Source of the DNA: an uncultured Leucothrix sp.
GTDB lineage: Bacteria > Pseudomonadota > Gammaproteobacteria > Thiotrichales > Thiotrichaceae
Assembly: GCA_937923375.1 (NCBI GenBank)
Contig: CALAJG010000028.1
Coordinates: 1 to 14,524, forward strand
Length of the DNA: 14,524 nt
Direction of reading: 5' to 3'
The notes below the pieces were generated by a model. That model was not told the DNA's origin, ran no database searches, and worked only from the letters and a program-made list of their open reading frames with translations. Within the stretch, counting starts at the first letter, position 1, and every line of letters starts with the position of its first letter. This document shows, piece after piece, positions 1 through 6,544 of the stretch. The translations under genes and the position numbers were made by a program.

Positions 1-989
1 CCGCACATCTGGCAGCCTTTCGTTTAACTGAAAAACACTCCTTACTCAATCTGGAAGCACCACAGCATACCCGACTGCGCTCTCTTATCAATCATGCATT
101 CATCAATCGGCAGGTCGAAACTTTGAGACCTGAAATTGAAGGATTTGCCATGCAGCGGATTAATAACTTTCGAGAGAAAAAGCAAACTGACTTACTCGAA
201 ACCTACGCGATGCCGATCCCAGCCACCATCATTGCTCGCATGCTTGGTGTGCCTGACTCTAATGTACAGAACCTACTTGATTGGTCACATGCCATGGTCA
301 AGGTCTATACCCTGACTCAAAGTTATGAAGAGGAGCTTGCTGCGAACCAAGCAGCTATTGAGTTTACTGAATTTCTCCAAAGACTTATTGACCAACGTCG
401 CAAGCAACCCCAAACAGACTTATTGTCTCATCTGATTGAAGCTGAAATTGACGGCGAATCGTTGTCTGATGATGAACTCATTTCAACCGCTATTCTGTTA
501 TTAAATGCCGGACATGAAGCTACCGTACATCAAGCGGGGAATGCGATTAAATGTATTTTGGAAAGCGGTTTGGAACCTACCACATTGTTTGGTAGCCCTC
601 AGCAGACCCGTGCGACAATTACTGAAACGATGCGCTTCGATGCGCCATTGCATCTATTCACACGCTACGCACTTGAAGATGTTTCGATACAGGGAATCGA
701 TCTTAAGGCGGGAGAAGAAATTGCGCTGCTGTTGGGCGCCGCAAACCGTGATCCTCATCGCTTTCAACGTGCGGATAGCTTCGACCCATTTCGTAAAGAT
801 GGAGGGCATGTTTCGCTGGGTGCGGGGATTCATTATTGCATCGGTGCGATATTAGCGCGACTGGAATTGGAAATTAGTATCCCGTTGATCTTTATGGAAT
901 TACCCGAGCTAAAGCTTATGGAAACGCCTCATTACAAGGACGCGTTTCATTTCCATGGCTTAAATAGATTAGTCGTTGAATGGATTTAA
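1..989 (+). CDS. Cytochrome P450, 5' part missing
   Basis: This is a bacterial soluble-type cytochrome P450, a haem-thiolate monooxygenase. The reading frame is open from base 3, so the true start lies before the window; the TTG at 123 is internal. About 328 residues are visible of the roughly 400 usual for the family. The helix C region HTRLR is at about 66-80. The I-helix oxygen-activation motif AGHEAT is encoded at 507-524. The K-helix ExxR (ETMR) is at 624-635. ANRDP followed by FDPFR is near 750-795. The Cys-loop GAGIHYCIG has its haem-ligating Cys codon at 837-839; the usual Phe two residues before the first Gly-x-Gly is Leu here, a common variant. The protein should need a ferredoxin and reductase, and neither is encoded in view. 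The substrate cannot be told from sequence alone. Confidence 0.95.
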   Translation, partial: AHLAAFRLTEKHSLLNLEAPQHTRLRSLINHAFINRQVETLRPEIEGFAMQRINNFREKKQTDLLETYAMPIPATIIARMLGVPDSNVQNLLDWSHAMVKVYTLTQSYEEELAANQAAIEFTEFLQRLIDQRRKQPQTDLLSHLIEAEIDGESLSDDELISTAILLLNAGHEATVHQAGNAIKCILESGLEPTTLFGSPQQTRATITETMRFDAPLHLFTRYALEDVSIQGIDLKAGEEIALLLGAANRDPHRFQRADSFDPFRKDGGHVSLGAGIHYCIGAILARLELEISIPLIFMELPELKLMETPHYKDAFHFHGLNRLVVEWI

Positions 990-995
990 AAGTCC

Positions 996-1043
996 GGCAT
1001 AAGTAGGATAAAGAAAGGAGGAAAACAATATCCTACCCATGCC
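996..1043 (+). repeat. Inverted repeat with Shine-Dalgarno-like loop
   Basis: GGCAT (996-1000) plus GTAGGATA (1003-1010) pair with TATCCTAC (1029-1036) plus ATGCC (1039-1043), giving 13 base pairs broken only by a 2x2 internal loop. The 18-nt loop is purine-rich and contains AAAGGAGG (1014-1021), a near-perfect anti-16S match. It starts 6 nt after the P450 stop but is not followed by a T-run, so it is a poor factor-independent terminator. It may be a 3' stabilising hairpin or part of a structured RNA. Confidence 0.6.
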
Positions 1044-1082
1044 TTGTCAAGCATCTTGCAGTAAAACTACACAAGGAGATCT

Positions 1083-1186
1083 ATGAAATCTACGCGTTTA
1101 TTAAGCGCCAAAGATGATTAACAGAAGCTGAATTTTGGAACGTAGTCAGAACATTGCACTGGATAAATCGACAGAAATGTCATTAA
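1083..1186 (+). pseudogene. Small ORF with strong RBS, apparently frameshifted
   Basis: An AAGGAG (1073-1078) lies 4 nt before an ATG at 1083. The frame reads MKSTRLLSAKDD and stops at 1119-1121. One frame over, starting at 1118, the reading continues as LTEAEFWNVV and RTLHWINRQK, then CH and a stop at 1184-1186. A single extra T near 1118 would join the two into one 34-residue peptide. This can be a broken small gene, a sequencing or assembly slip, or chance. The product is not recognised; the aromatic-rich second half does not look like low-complexity noise, but it is too short to assign. Confidence 0.3.
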
Positions 1187-1188
1187 TG

Positions 1189-1301
1189 GTGAGTGCTCCC
1201 CGACGGAGGGGTAACCAGTTGAGCTGCCTGATTCCCCTCCGTAAAGGAGTTTTGGTAGAAGCTTTTACCAGCTCCTCTACCCCTACTGTGTTGCTACTCA
1301 C
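1189..1301 (+). ncRNA. Possible multibranched structured RNA element
   Basis: GTGAGT (1189-1194) can pair with ACTCAC (1296-1301) to close a region that holds two further stems. The first is a perfect 9-bp pair, ACGGAGGGG (1203-1211) with CCCCTCCGT (1234-1242). The second is an extended hairpin at 1245-1276: AGGAG with CTCCT outside and TGGTA with TACCA inside, around an AAGCTT core. Nested closing of this kind suggests an RNA fold. No promoter or terminator is evident, and no known family was recognised. Confidence 0.3.
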
Positions 1302-1393
1302 TAAGACCTTACAGTCCCCTAGTTAGATTACCCCTAAGACGGCGAATTGTTACCAGCAAGTACGCCTATCTAACATTACTTCAAGGCAGTTAC

Positions 1394-1451
1394 TAAGCAG
1401 CAGAAGCAGTATGGGGAAAATATTAACACCCATAAAATGACTGCTTGCTTA
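1394..1451 (+). repeat. Long imperfect hairpin before the Nudix gene
   Basis: AAGCAG (1404-1409) pairs with CTGCTT (1441-1446). Continuing inward, TATGGG (1410-1415) pairs with CCCATA (1429-1434), with a one-sided bulge at 1435-1440. The outer TAAGC (1394-1398) can pair with GCTTA (1447-1451). The total is about 12 to 17 bp around a 13-nt loop. There is no T-run, so it is not a standard terminator. Confidence 0.5.
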
Positions 1452-1540
1452 ATCTAAATACATCCTCTGAAATTAGGTATGAGCGGTGGTATCGGTTATC
1501 ATAATCGTTAGAACTATTACAAAAATTAGAGGTACCACCC

Positions 1541-2146
1541 TTGACCGAACTTGCCAGTATTGGGCTAGACGAGATTCGCCAACGGCTAAGCCAACACTCC
1601 TCAGAGTTAACTTCGGACATCCCCTACAAAAGTGCTGCAACTGCATTAAAAAAGGCAGCGGTTTTAATTCCATTTGTTAAGGTTGCCCAAGAATGGCACT
1701 TATTATTCATTCAGCGAGCCGTGCATGAGAAAGACCGGCACAGCGGACAAGTAGCTTTTGCCGGCGGTAAACATGAAAAAAACGATACAGACTTGCACAG
1801 AACGGCCCTGCGTGAGGCTCATGAAGAGATCGGCGTTAGCCCGGATGATGTGACAATCATTGGTGAACTTAACCATCATTACAGTATCAGTGATTTTCAG
1901 ATTACCCCAGTCGTAGCAACGATACCCTGGCCTTATAATTTAAGCTTACAAACGAGCGAGGTTGCTGCAGCTTTTACTATGCCACTAGCTTGGTTAGCCA
2001 ATGTGGAAAACTACGTGGTTGAGGAACGCGAATTTGACGGCAAAAAGCACCCAGTCATTTACTTCAAAGAGTACGAGGGTTTTTTGCTCTGGGGAGCGAC
2101 GGCACGCATGACTGTTTCCCTTATAAAGCTGTTACAAAAAGCATAA
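1541..2146 (+). CDS. Nudix hydrolase, CoA diphosphatase (NudL/YeaB) type
   Basis: This 201-residue protein belongs to the Nudix superfamily, most likely the CoA-pyrophosphatase branch that cleaves CoA to 4'-phosphopantetheine and 3',5'-ADP. The Nudix box runs from G75-G76 to REAHEEIG (91-98), with metal-binding E92, E95 and E96. It is preceded by the branch-type stretch RHSGQVAFAGG (66-76), in which the usual FPGG is FAGG. LLWGATARM at 182-190 also matches this branch. No in-frame ATG exists near the front and a stop lies at 1502-1504. TTG at 1541, with AGAGG at 1528-1532, is therefore the best start. An inverted repeat (1485-1493 with 1531-1539) overlaps that RBS. It lies 40 nt before rsmE, so the two may be co-transcribed. 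Substrate is inferred from family only. Confidence 0.88.
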   Translation: MTELASIGLDEIRQRLSQHSSELTSDIPYKSAATALKKAAVLIPFVKVAQEWHLLFIQRAVHEKDRHSGQVAFAGGKHEKNDTDLHRTALREAHEEIGVSPDDVTIIGELNHHYSISDFQITPVVATIPWPYNLSLQTSEVAAAFTMPLAWLANVENYVVEEREFDGKKHPVIYFKEYEGFLLWGATARMTVSLIKLLQKA

Positions 2147-2186
2147 AATGTTTATGATGAAATCCCTGTTTTTCTGAGCTTCCCAC

Positions 2187-2930
2187 GTGCGCATCCCCAG
2201 ATATTTCATCCAACAACCTCTCGAAATAAATCAGACTCTTGTCCTTCCTGACGAGCTGCATAGACATGCAGTTCAGGTACTGCGCGGAAAACCAGGCGAA
2301 CCAATCATTTTATTTAATGGGCAGGGCGGTGAGTATAATGCGGTATTTACTGAAGTAGACAAGCGAAAATCTAGCGTCGTTATTACCAATTTCATCAATA
2401 CAGACCGCGAGTCACCGCTTGATCTCAGATTGGTGATGGCGCTAATAAAATCAGACAAGTTCGATTTTACGCTTCAAAAAGCGGTAGAGATGGGTGTTAG
2501 CAGCATCCAGCCTTTTGTTGCTGCGCGCAGCGTCTTGAATGTTAAAGGGAATCGATTGGATAAGAAAATGCAGCACTGGCAGGGCGTGATCAATAGCGCT
2601 TGCGAGCAGTCCTGCAGAACCATCGTTCCTGAACTGTTACCGTTGTTGAGTTTTCAGGACTACCTGTTGCAACCCACACAACGACTCAACCTTTCCATGC
2701 TCCCTGAAGCCGATCACACCTTAACCGAATTAGCCAGACCAACACGACCCGTTTCTTTAATTGTTGGCCCGGAAGGCGGATTCCATGAGGACGAAGTGAT
2801 ACAGATGAAACTACATCAATTCCAGGCTATTAGGTTTGGCCCACGCATTTTGCGGGCAGAAACTGCCGCTATCGCTGGTTTAGCACTTTGTCAAAACCAA
2901 TGGGGGGATCTTTCCTCTAATTTTACCTAG
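2187..2930 (+). CDS. rsmE: 16S rRNA (uracil(1498)-N(3))-methyltransferase RsmE
   Basis: RsmE methylates N3 of U1498 in 16S rRNA within the small ribosomal subunit, using S-adenosylmethionine. The 247 residues are normal length for the family. The N-terminal PUA-like RNA-binding part (about 1-70) starts MRIPRYF. The C-terminal SPOUT (trefoil-knot) domain (about 78-240) shows KAVEMGVSSIQPF (98-110), the SAM-binding loop GPEGGF (194-199), and the knot motif GPRILRAETA (218-227). The start is a GTG at 2187 with only a weak upstream purine tract, which hints at modest translation or coupling to the Nudix gene 40 nt upstream. Confidence 0.97.
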   Translation: MRIPRYFIQQPLEINQTLVLPDELHRHAVQVLRGKPGEPIILFNGQGGEYNAVFTEVDKRKSSVVITNFINTDRESPLDLRLVMALIKSDKFDFTLQKAVEMGVSSIQPFVAARSVLNVKGNRLDKKMQHWQGVINSACEQSCRTIVPELLPLLSFQDYLLQPTQRLNLSMLPEADHTLTELARPTRPVSLIVGPEGGFHEDEVIQMKLHQFQAIRFGPRILRAETAAIAGLALCQNQWGDLSSNFT

Positions 2931-2945
2931 TTGGTCGTCATTTAT

Positions 2946-2979
2946 CGTACTTAGGTCGGAAATTCGTACGGTTATTTTT
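2946..2979 (+). terminator. Weak possible terminator after rsmE
   Basis: CGTAC (2946-2950) can pair with GTACG (2966-2970), followed by GTTATTTTTC. The stem is short and the loop is 15 nt, so this is only a weak candidate for a factor-independent terminator between rsmE and gspC. Confidence 0.22.
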
Positions 2980-3060
2980 CCCCGCTGCTAGCATGTTTGT
3001 TGTGCCAAAAAGGTGTCCGGCGCATTAGAAAAATAATATACCCCCGAGATTGACCAATTT

Positions 3061-4143
3061 ATGATTGATGAACGCCCCCCCATGCTGCAGCGTGCCCCCA
3101 TCTTATTGATGCCTTTGTTAGTAATGGCGCTATCAGCCTCGCTCGCTAAATTATTATGGATGATTGTCGCACCGATACAAGACATCTCAGCAGCACCAAT
3201 GGTAACTTCAGTCACTCCAATTCAATCACAACAAACCCAAAACTTTGGTCGAATTATTGCCGACACGCATATTTTTGGAGAGGTTCCTAAAGCAGCACCT
3301 CAGCGAGCAGTTGTCGCACAACCTCCAACACCTCCTCCAACACCAGTGGCACCCTCAGCCCCCCCAATGAGGCTCAGCCTTCATGGCCTATGGGCAAAGA
3401 AGAAATCAAAAGATCGAAGCGACAACGATCCGGAATCAAAACCAATTATCAGCGCTAAAGATCTCATCTCTAAGCTGACGGCAGACCTTGACTCTTTATT
3501 CGTTCTGAATGTAGCTAAGTCTGCAAAAAATATTCCCCCTGAAAAATCACGTGGCGGTGCCTTTGCAATTATTTCACCCGCTAACGGAGATCAGAAAATG
3601 TACTCCGAAGGCGATAATATCGCTGACGGGGTCAAAGTACTTGAGATTTTTTCGGACAGGGTTGTCGTTGAAAATCGCGGCGCGAGACAAGAGATTTTCC
3701 TCTCCGACGGCAACAATAACACGGCAACCATTGCCCAAAATTCAGGGAACCAACAAAGGCCAAACTCCAGCAGTCAAAGGATACAAGAGTCAGCTGGACC
3801 AAGCGCACCAAGAAAAATTGAAAATCTTGGACAGCAAGATCTTAGAACACTACGCAATGACATAATGAATGATGTTTCTATCCTCGCTCAATTCTCAGCA
3901 CCTGAACCTTTGTTAATGGATGGTGAGGTTAAGGGATTTAGATTACACCTGAGCAATCGACTTAGATTGCTCTATCAGATAGGCTTCAGACCGGGTGACG
4001 TAATCACAGAGTTAAATGGGGTTCGATTAAATGACCCTGATACTATTCAGCAAACGCTCTACAATTTCATTGGGTCTGATCAGCTAGCCGTGAGTGTAAT
4101 GAGGGGGCAGGAAGAGGAGACCTTTCGTTATTCCTTTGAATAA
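3061..4143 (+). CDS. gspC: Type II secretion protein GspC, orphan
   Basis: GspC is the inner-membrane clamp protein of the type II secretion system. Its HR domain contacts the secretin GspD in the periplasm and its PDZ domain takes part in substrate handling. The 360-residue protein has a short cytoplasmic tail, one membrane segment (about 12-37), and a proline-rich linker (about 76-102). The HR domain (about 103-214) is split by an insertion of roughly 50 residues (112-165) before AFAIISPANG. A low-complexity N/Q/S linker (217-250) leads to a C-terminal PDZ domain (about 285-358) containing GFRPGDVITELNG. The start is ATG 3061, because a stop lies in frame at 3034. Normally gspC leads a gspCD... 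operon. Here the next gene is pbpC on the opposite strand, 7 nt away, so no partner gene is present. Confidence 0.9.
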   Translation: MIDERPPMLQRAPILLMPLLVMALSASLAKLLWMIVAPIQDISAAPMVTSVTPIQSQQTQNFGRIIADTHIFGEVPKAAPQRAVVAQPPTPPPTPVAPSAPPMRLSLHGLWAKKKSKDRSDNDPESKPIISAKDLISKLTADLDSLFVLNVAKSAKNIPPEKSRGGAFAIISPANGDQKMYSEGDNIADGVKVLEIFSDRVVVENRGARQEIFLSDGNNNTATIAQNSGNQQRPNSSSQRIQESAGPSAPRKIENLGQQDLRTLRNDIMNDVSILAQFSAPEPLLMDGEVKGFRLHLSNRLRLLYQIGFRPGDVITELNGVRLNDPDTIQQTLYNFIGSDQLAVSVMRGQEEETFRYSFE

Positions 4144-4150
4144 GCCCAGT

Positions 4151-6538
4151 CTATTCTTCGCTTAGCACTTCAAAAGTCTGTGAAACGCTTTTTCCAGCTT
4201 CATCAACCACAGTTAGCTCATGCTTACCTGCCTTTATCCAAACAGCGTGTTGATGGAAAGTCTCTGTGACACCTAGAAACGTGTTATTGAGATGCCAGTA
4301 AAGCTGCTCTTCAGGGACTCGATGAATAGCCCTAAACACAACTTTACTGCGCTGATTCGCCAGATCTTTAGGAATATAGATCTGCGTATTTCGCCGCGGA
4401 TAAATCAACGATATTGGATTATCATCTAAAGAATTGGCGGCTGCTTCTACTTCACAGTCCTTACGCCAAGCCGGCAGCGGTTGATAATTGGCATGAAACT
4501 GTTGGTAGTAAAACGCTTGATCCGGTGGTAATACAAACCAGGGTTTAGTTTGCATTTTATCGACCGATTCACAGGCACTATGCACCCTAAGCAGCTTACC
4601 ATCCGCCTCCACTACATGGATGCGCTGGTGGTAAGGTGATAACCGATCAAAATGGCTCTCTTCAGGCACTTTATAATCAACTGCGTCACAGAGGTCATTC
4701 GCCAGATAACCATCATTCTTACAGAGCCTAATCGTTTTCATTTGGGCTGTTGGTTGTTCAAACCATGAACTTTTTTGTGGTAAACGATTAAACATATCAA
4801 ACATGATGGGCGCAGCTAACGTCACTCCTGTGACACCCGGCCGGCCATCCCCTGAAGCATTCCCCACCCAGACACCCACAGTATAGTTAGGCGTCGTGCC
4901 AATTGCCCAAGCATCGCGATGGCCAAAACTAGTCCCTGTTTTCCAGGCAATTTTCTGCGTACTGTTAAACCGTTTCCAGTAACCCGCATTTCCTGGTCGT
5001 GTGACTTCAAGCAGTGACTGTAAGGTCATCCAGGCTGTTGCTGGACTAATGGCATTTCGATGTGATTTTTTGCGGTTAAAAGCTATAGCGTTTTTCTTCG
5101 TTATCGTCGCTTGCCGATAGAACCGCCAATTCTCGGGGCTTTGCTGCTGGGCAATATGGGCCAAATTTGCATACAGTGCCGTTAATTCCCATAGGCTTGC
5201 TTCAGCGCCACCCAAGATTAGCGGTAAGCCATAGTCACGCGCATTTCGATGTAAATGCTGCAAGCCCATCTGTTTTAGTGCATCCAGAAATCGCTCTACC
5301 CCGTGATAACTCAGCATATTCACAGCAGGAATATTCAGCGAGCTGGCCAAAGCATCGCGTGCGCTGACTGCGCCGTGAAAATCCCGATTAAAGTTTTTCG
5401 GGCGATATCCAGAATAACGAATCGGAGTGTCAGCTACCAAAGTCTCCGGCAATATTTCGCCCTGTTGAATCATATTGGCAAATAAAAAAGGTTTAAGCGT
5501 GCTACCCGTGCTACGCGGTCGCTGTACTAAATCGATCGCTAAACCGTTTTTATCTGCTTGTTGTGTCGGTGCATTACCAACATAGGCCGCTACTTCAAAA
5601 GTGTTGTTATCTATCACCAAGATAGCCAAGTTATTGACACCCTGCTGCATGAGTGTTTGAGCATGGTGCCGACCGATTTGCATGGCCACCCGCTGCACAC
5701 CATGATGGATAGTTGTCTTAAATCGAGGCACCTTCCCTGGATCATTTAATTTTTGATGTGCCTGCAACAACGTATCCAGCAGATGCGGCGCATGCCGAGG
5801 CAGCGGCTCGGGTTTTAGCGGCAACTCTTCGGCAATCGCAAGTTGGTAATCTAATGCAGACAGGACACCCTGTTGTTGCAAGCGTAACAACAGGAGATCG
5901 CGCTTAGCTTTAAGTTTATGTCGGGAACGACTGACGTGAATCAAGCCTGGACTGTTCGGCAGCACCGCAAGCATGGCACTTTCAGCCCAAGACAGCTGGT
6001 GCTGACTACGCCCAAAATAACGCCAGGCAGCAGCTTCCAAGCCAACCACATTACCACCAAAGGGAGCGTGACTCGCGTATAAATTGAGAATTTCATCTTT
6101 GCTGTACCGCATCTCCAGCCGCGCCGCTTTTAATGCTTCTAGCAGCTTGTTCCATAGCGTGCGAGGTGGATTTTTCTGTGAAATTCGGATCGTTTGCATC
6201 GATAAGGTACTGCCCCCACTAACGACTTTCCCCTGACTGAGATTTAGGTATAACGACCGCAGCAATGCCAAAGGGTCGACCCCAGGATGGTAATTAAACC
6301 GTTTGTCTTCAAACGCAATTAGCGCAGTGGCAAACTTTTGAGGGACTTTTTCAACCGGCGGAAATCGCCATTGTTCATCCTCAGCAATATGCGCACCCAA
6401 CAGTTTGCCTTCGCGGCTAAGAACCAGCGAAGAATAAGGCGAGTCAAACAGCTGTGTTGGGAGGCTGTGGAAAAACCAAGCCCCAAACACGATTAAACCA
6501 AGCAACCCGGCAAAGTAGCGGGTTGGACGCCTAGACAT
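4151..6538 (-). CDS. pbpC: Penicillin-binding protein 1C
   Basis: PBP1C is a bifunctional class A penicillin-binding protein with a glycosyltransferase and a transpeptidase domain, anchored in the inner membrane and facing the periplasm. Of its 795 residues, 8-24 form the membrane anchor. The GT51 domain shows EDKRFNYHPG with catalytic E77, and GGSTLSMQ (108-115). The transpeptidase domain shows STLK with nucleophile S346 and K349, SLN (400-402), and KTGTS (533-537). The C-terminus (about 700-795) matches the PBP1C-specific BiPBP_C domain. All catalytic motifs are intact. The start ATG at 6538 lies 6 nt after the alpha-2-macroglobulin stop, and its GGAG (6548-6551) is inside that gene's last codons. 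Translational coupling is therefore likely. It ends 7 nt from the convergent gspC, with no visible terminator. Confidence 0.97.
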   Translation of the reverse strand: MSRRPTRYFAGLLGLIVFGAWFFHSLPTQLFDSPYSSLVLSREGKLLGAHIAEDEQWRFPPVEKVPQKFATALIAFEDKRFNYHPGVDPLALLRSLYLNLSQGKVVSGGSTLSMQTIRISQKNPPRTLWNKLLEALKAARLEMRYSKDEILNLYASHAPFGGNVVGLEAAAWRYFGRSQHQLSWAESAMLAVLPNSPGLIHVSRSRHKLKAKRDLLLLRLQQQGVLSALDYQLAIAEELPLKPEPLPRHAPHLLDTLLQAHQKLNDPGKVPRFKTTIHHGVQRVAMQIGRHHAQTLMQQGVNNLAILVIDNNTFEVAAYVGNAPTQQADKNGLAIDLVQRPRSTGSTLKPFLFANMIQQGEILPETLVADTPIRYSGYRPKNFNRDFHGAVSARDALASSLNIPAVNMLSYHGVERFLDALKQMGLQHLHRNARDYGLPLILGGAEASLWELTALYANLAHIAQQQSPENWRFYRQATITKKNAIAFNRKKSHRNAISPATAWMTLQSLLEVTRPGNAGYWKRFNSTQKIAWKTGTSFGHRDAWAIGTTPNYTVGVWVGNASGDGRPGVTGVTLAAPIMFDMFNRLPQKSSWFEQPTAQMKTIRLCKNDGYLANDLCDAVDYKVPEESHFDRLSPYHQRIHVVEADGKLLRVHSACESVDKMQTKPWFVLPPDQAFYYQQFHANYQPLPAWRKDCEVEAAANSLDDNPISLIYPRRNTQIYIPKDLANQRSKVVFRAIHRVPEEQLYWHLNNTFLGVTETFHQHAVWIKAGKHELTVVDEAGKSVSQTFEVLSEE

Positions 6539-6544
6539 GAGCAG

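Larger units (their letters stand above)
990..1540. other. 551-bp intergenic region rich in inverted repeats
   Basis: No intact gene of normal size is visible between the P450 stop and the Nudix start. The region holds a run of inverted repeats (996-1043, 1042-1076, 1189-1301, 1322-1374, 1394-1451, 1485-1539) and one small reading frame that looks frameshifted (1083-1186). The motif CCCCTA occurs three times (1280, 1316, 1331). I do not recognise tmRNA, 6S, SRP, RNase P RNA or a known riboswitch. It could be a structured RNA locus, the leader of the Nudix-rsmE unit, or the decayed remains of a small mobile element. Confidence 0.5.

Noticed and set aside
505..855. 116-codon frame overlapping the P450.
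   Set aside because: It is the shadow of the P450 in another frame; the P450 motifs are all in the main frame.
123..989. TTG at 123 as the P450 start.
   Set aside because: The frame is open to the window edge and the upstream residues match the P450 family, so the start is outside the window.
1135..1326. 63-codon open frame on the + strand in the structured region.
   Set aside because: Composition is unlike a protein, it has no good RBS, and it runs through the inverted repeats.
1481..1496. GGTGGTATCG resembles the T-box core GGGTGGNACC.
   Set aside because: The match is partial, no specifier stem or terminator was found, the downstream gene is not an amino-acid gene, and T-boxes are not expected in this group.
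990..1540. Insertion sequence or integrated element in the gap after the P450.
   Set aside because: No transposase fragment, terminal inverted repeats or target duplication could be identified, so it stays only as an alternative explanation.
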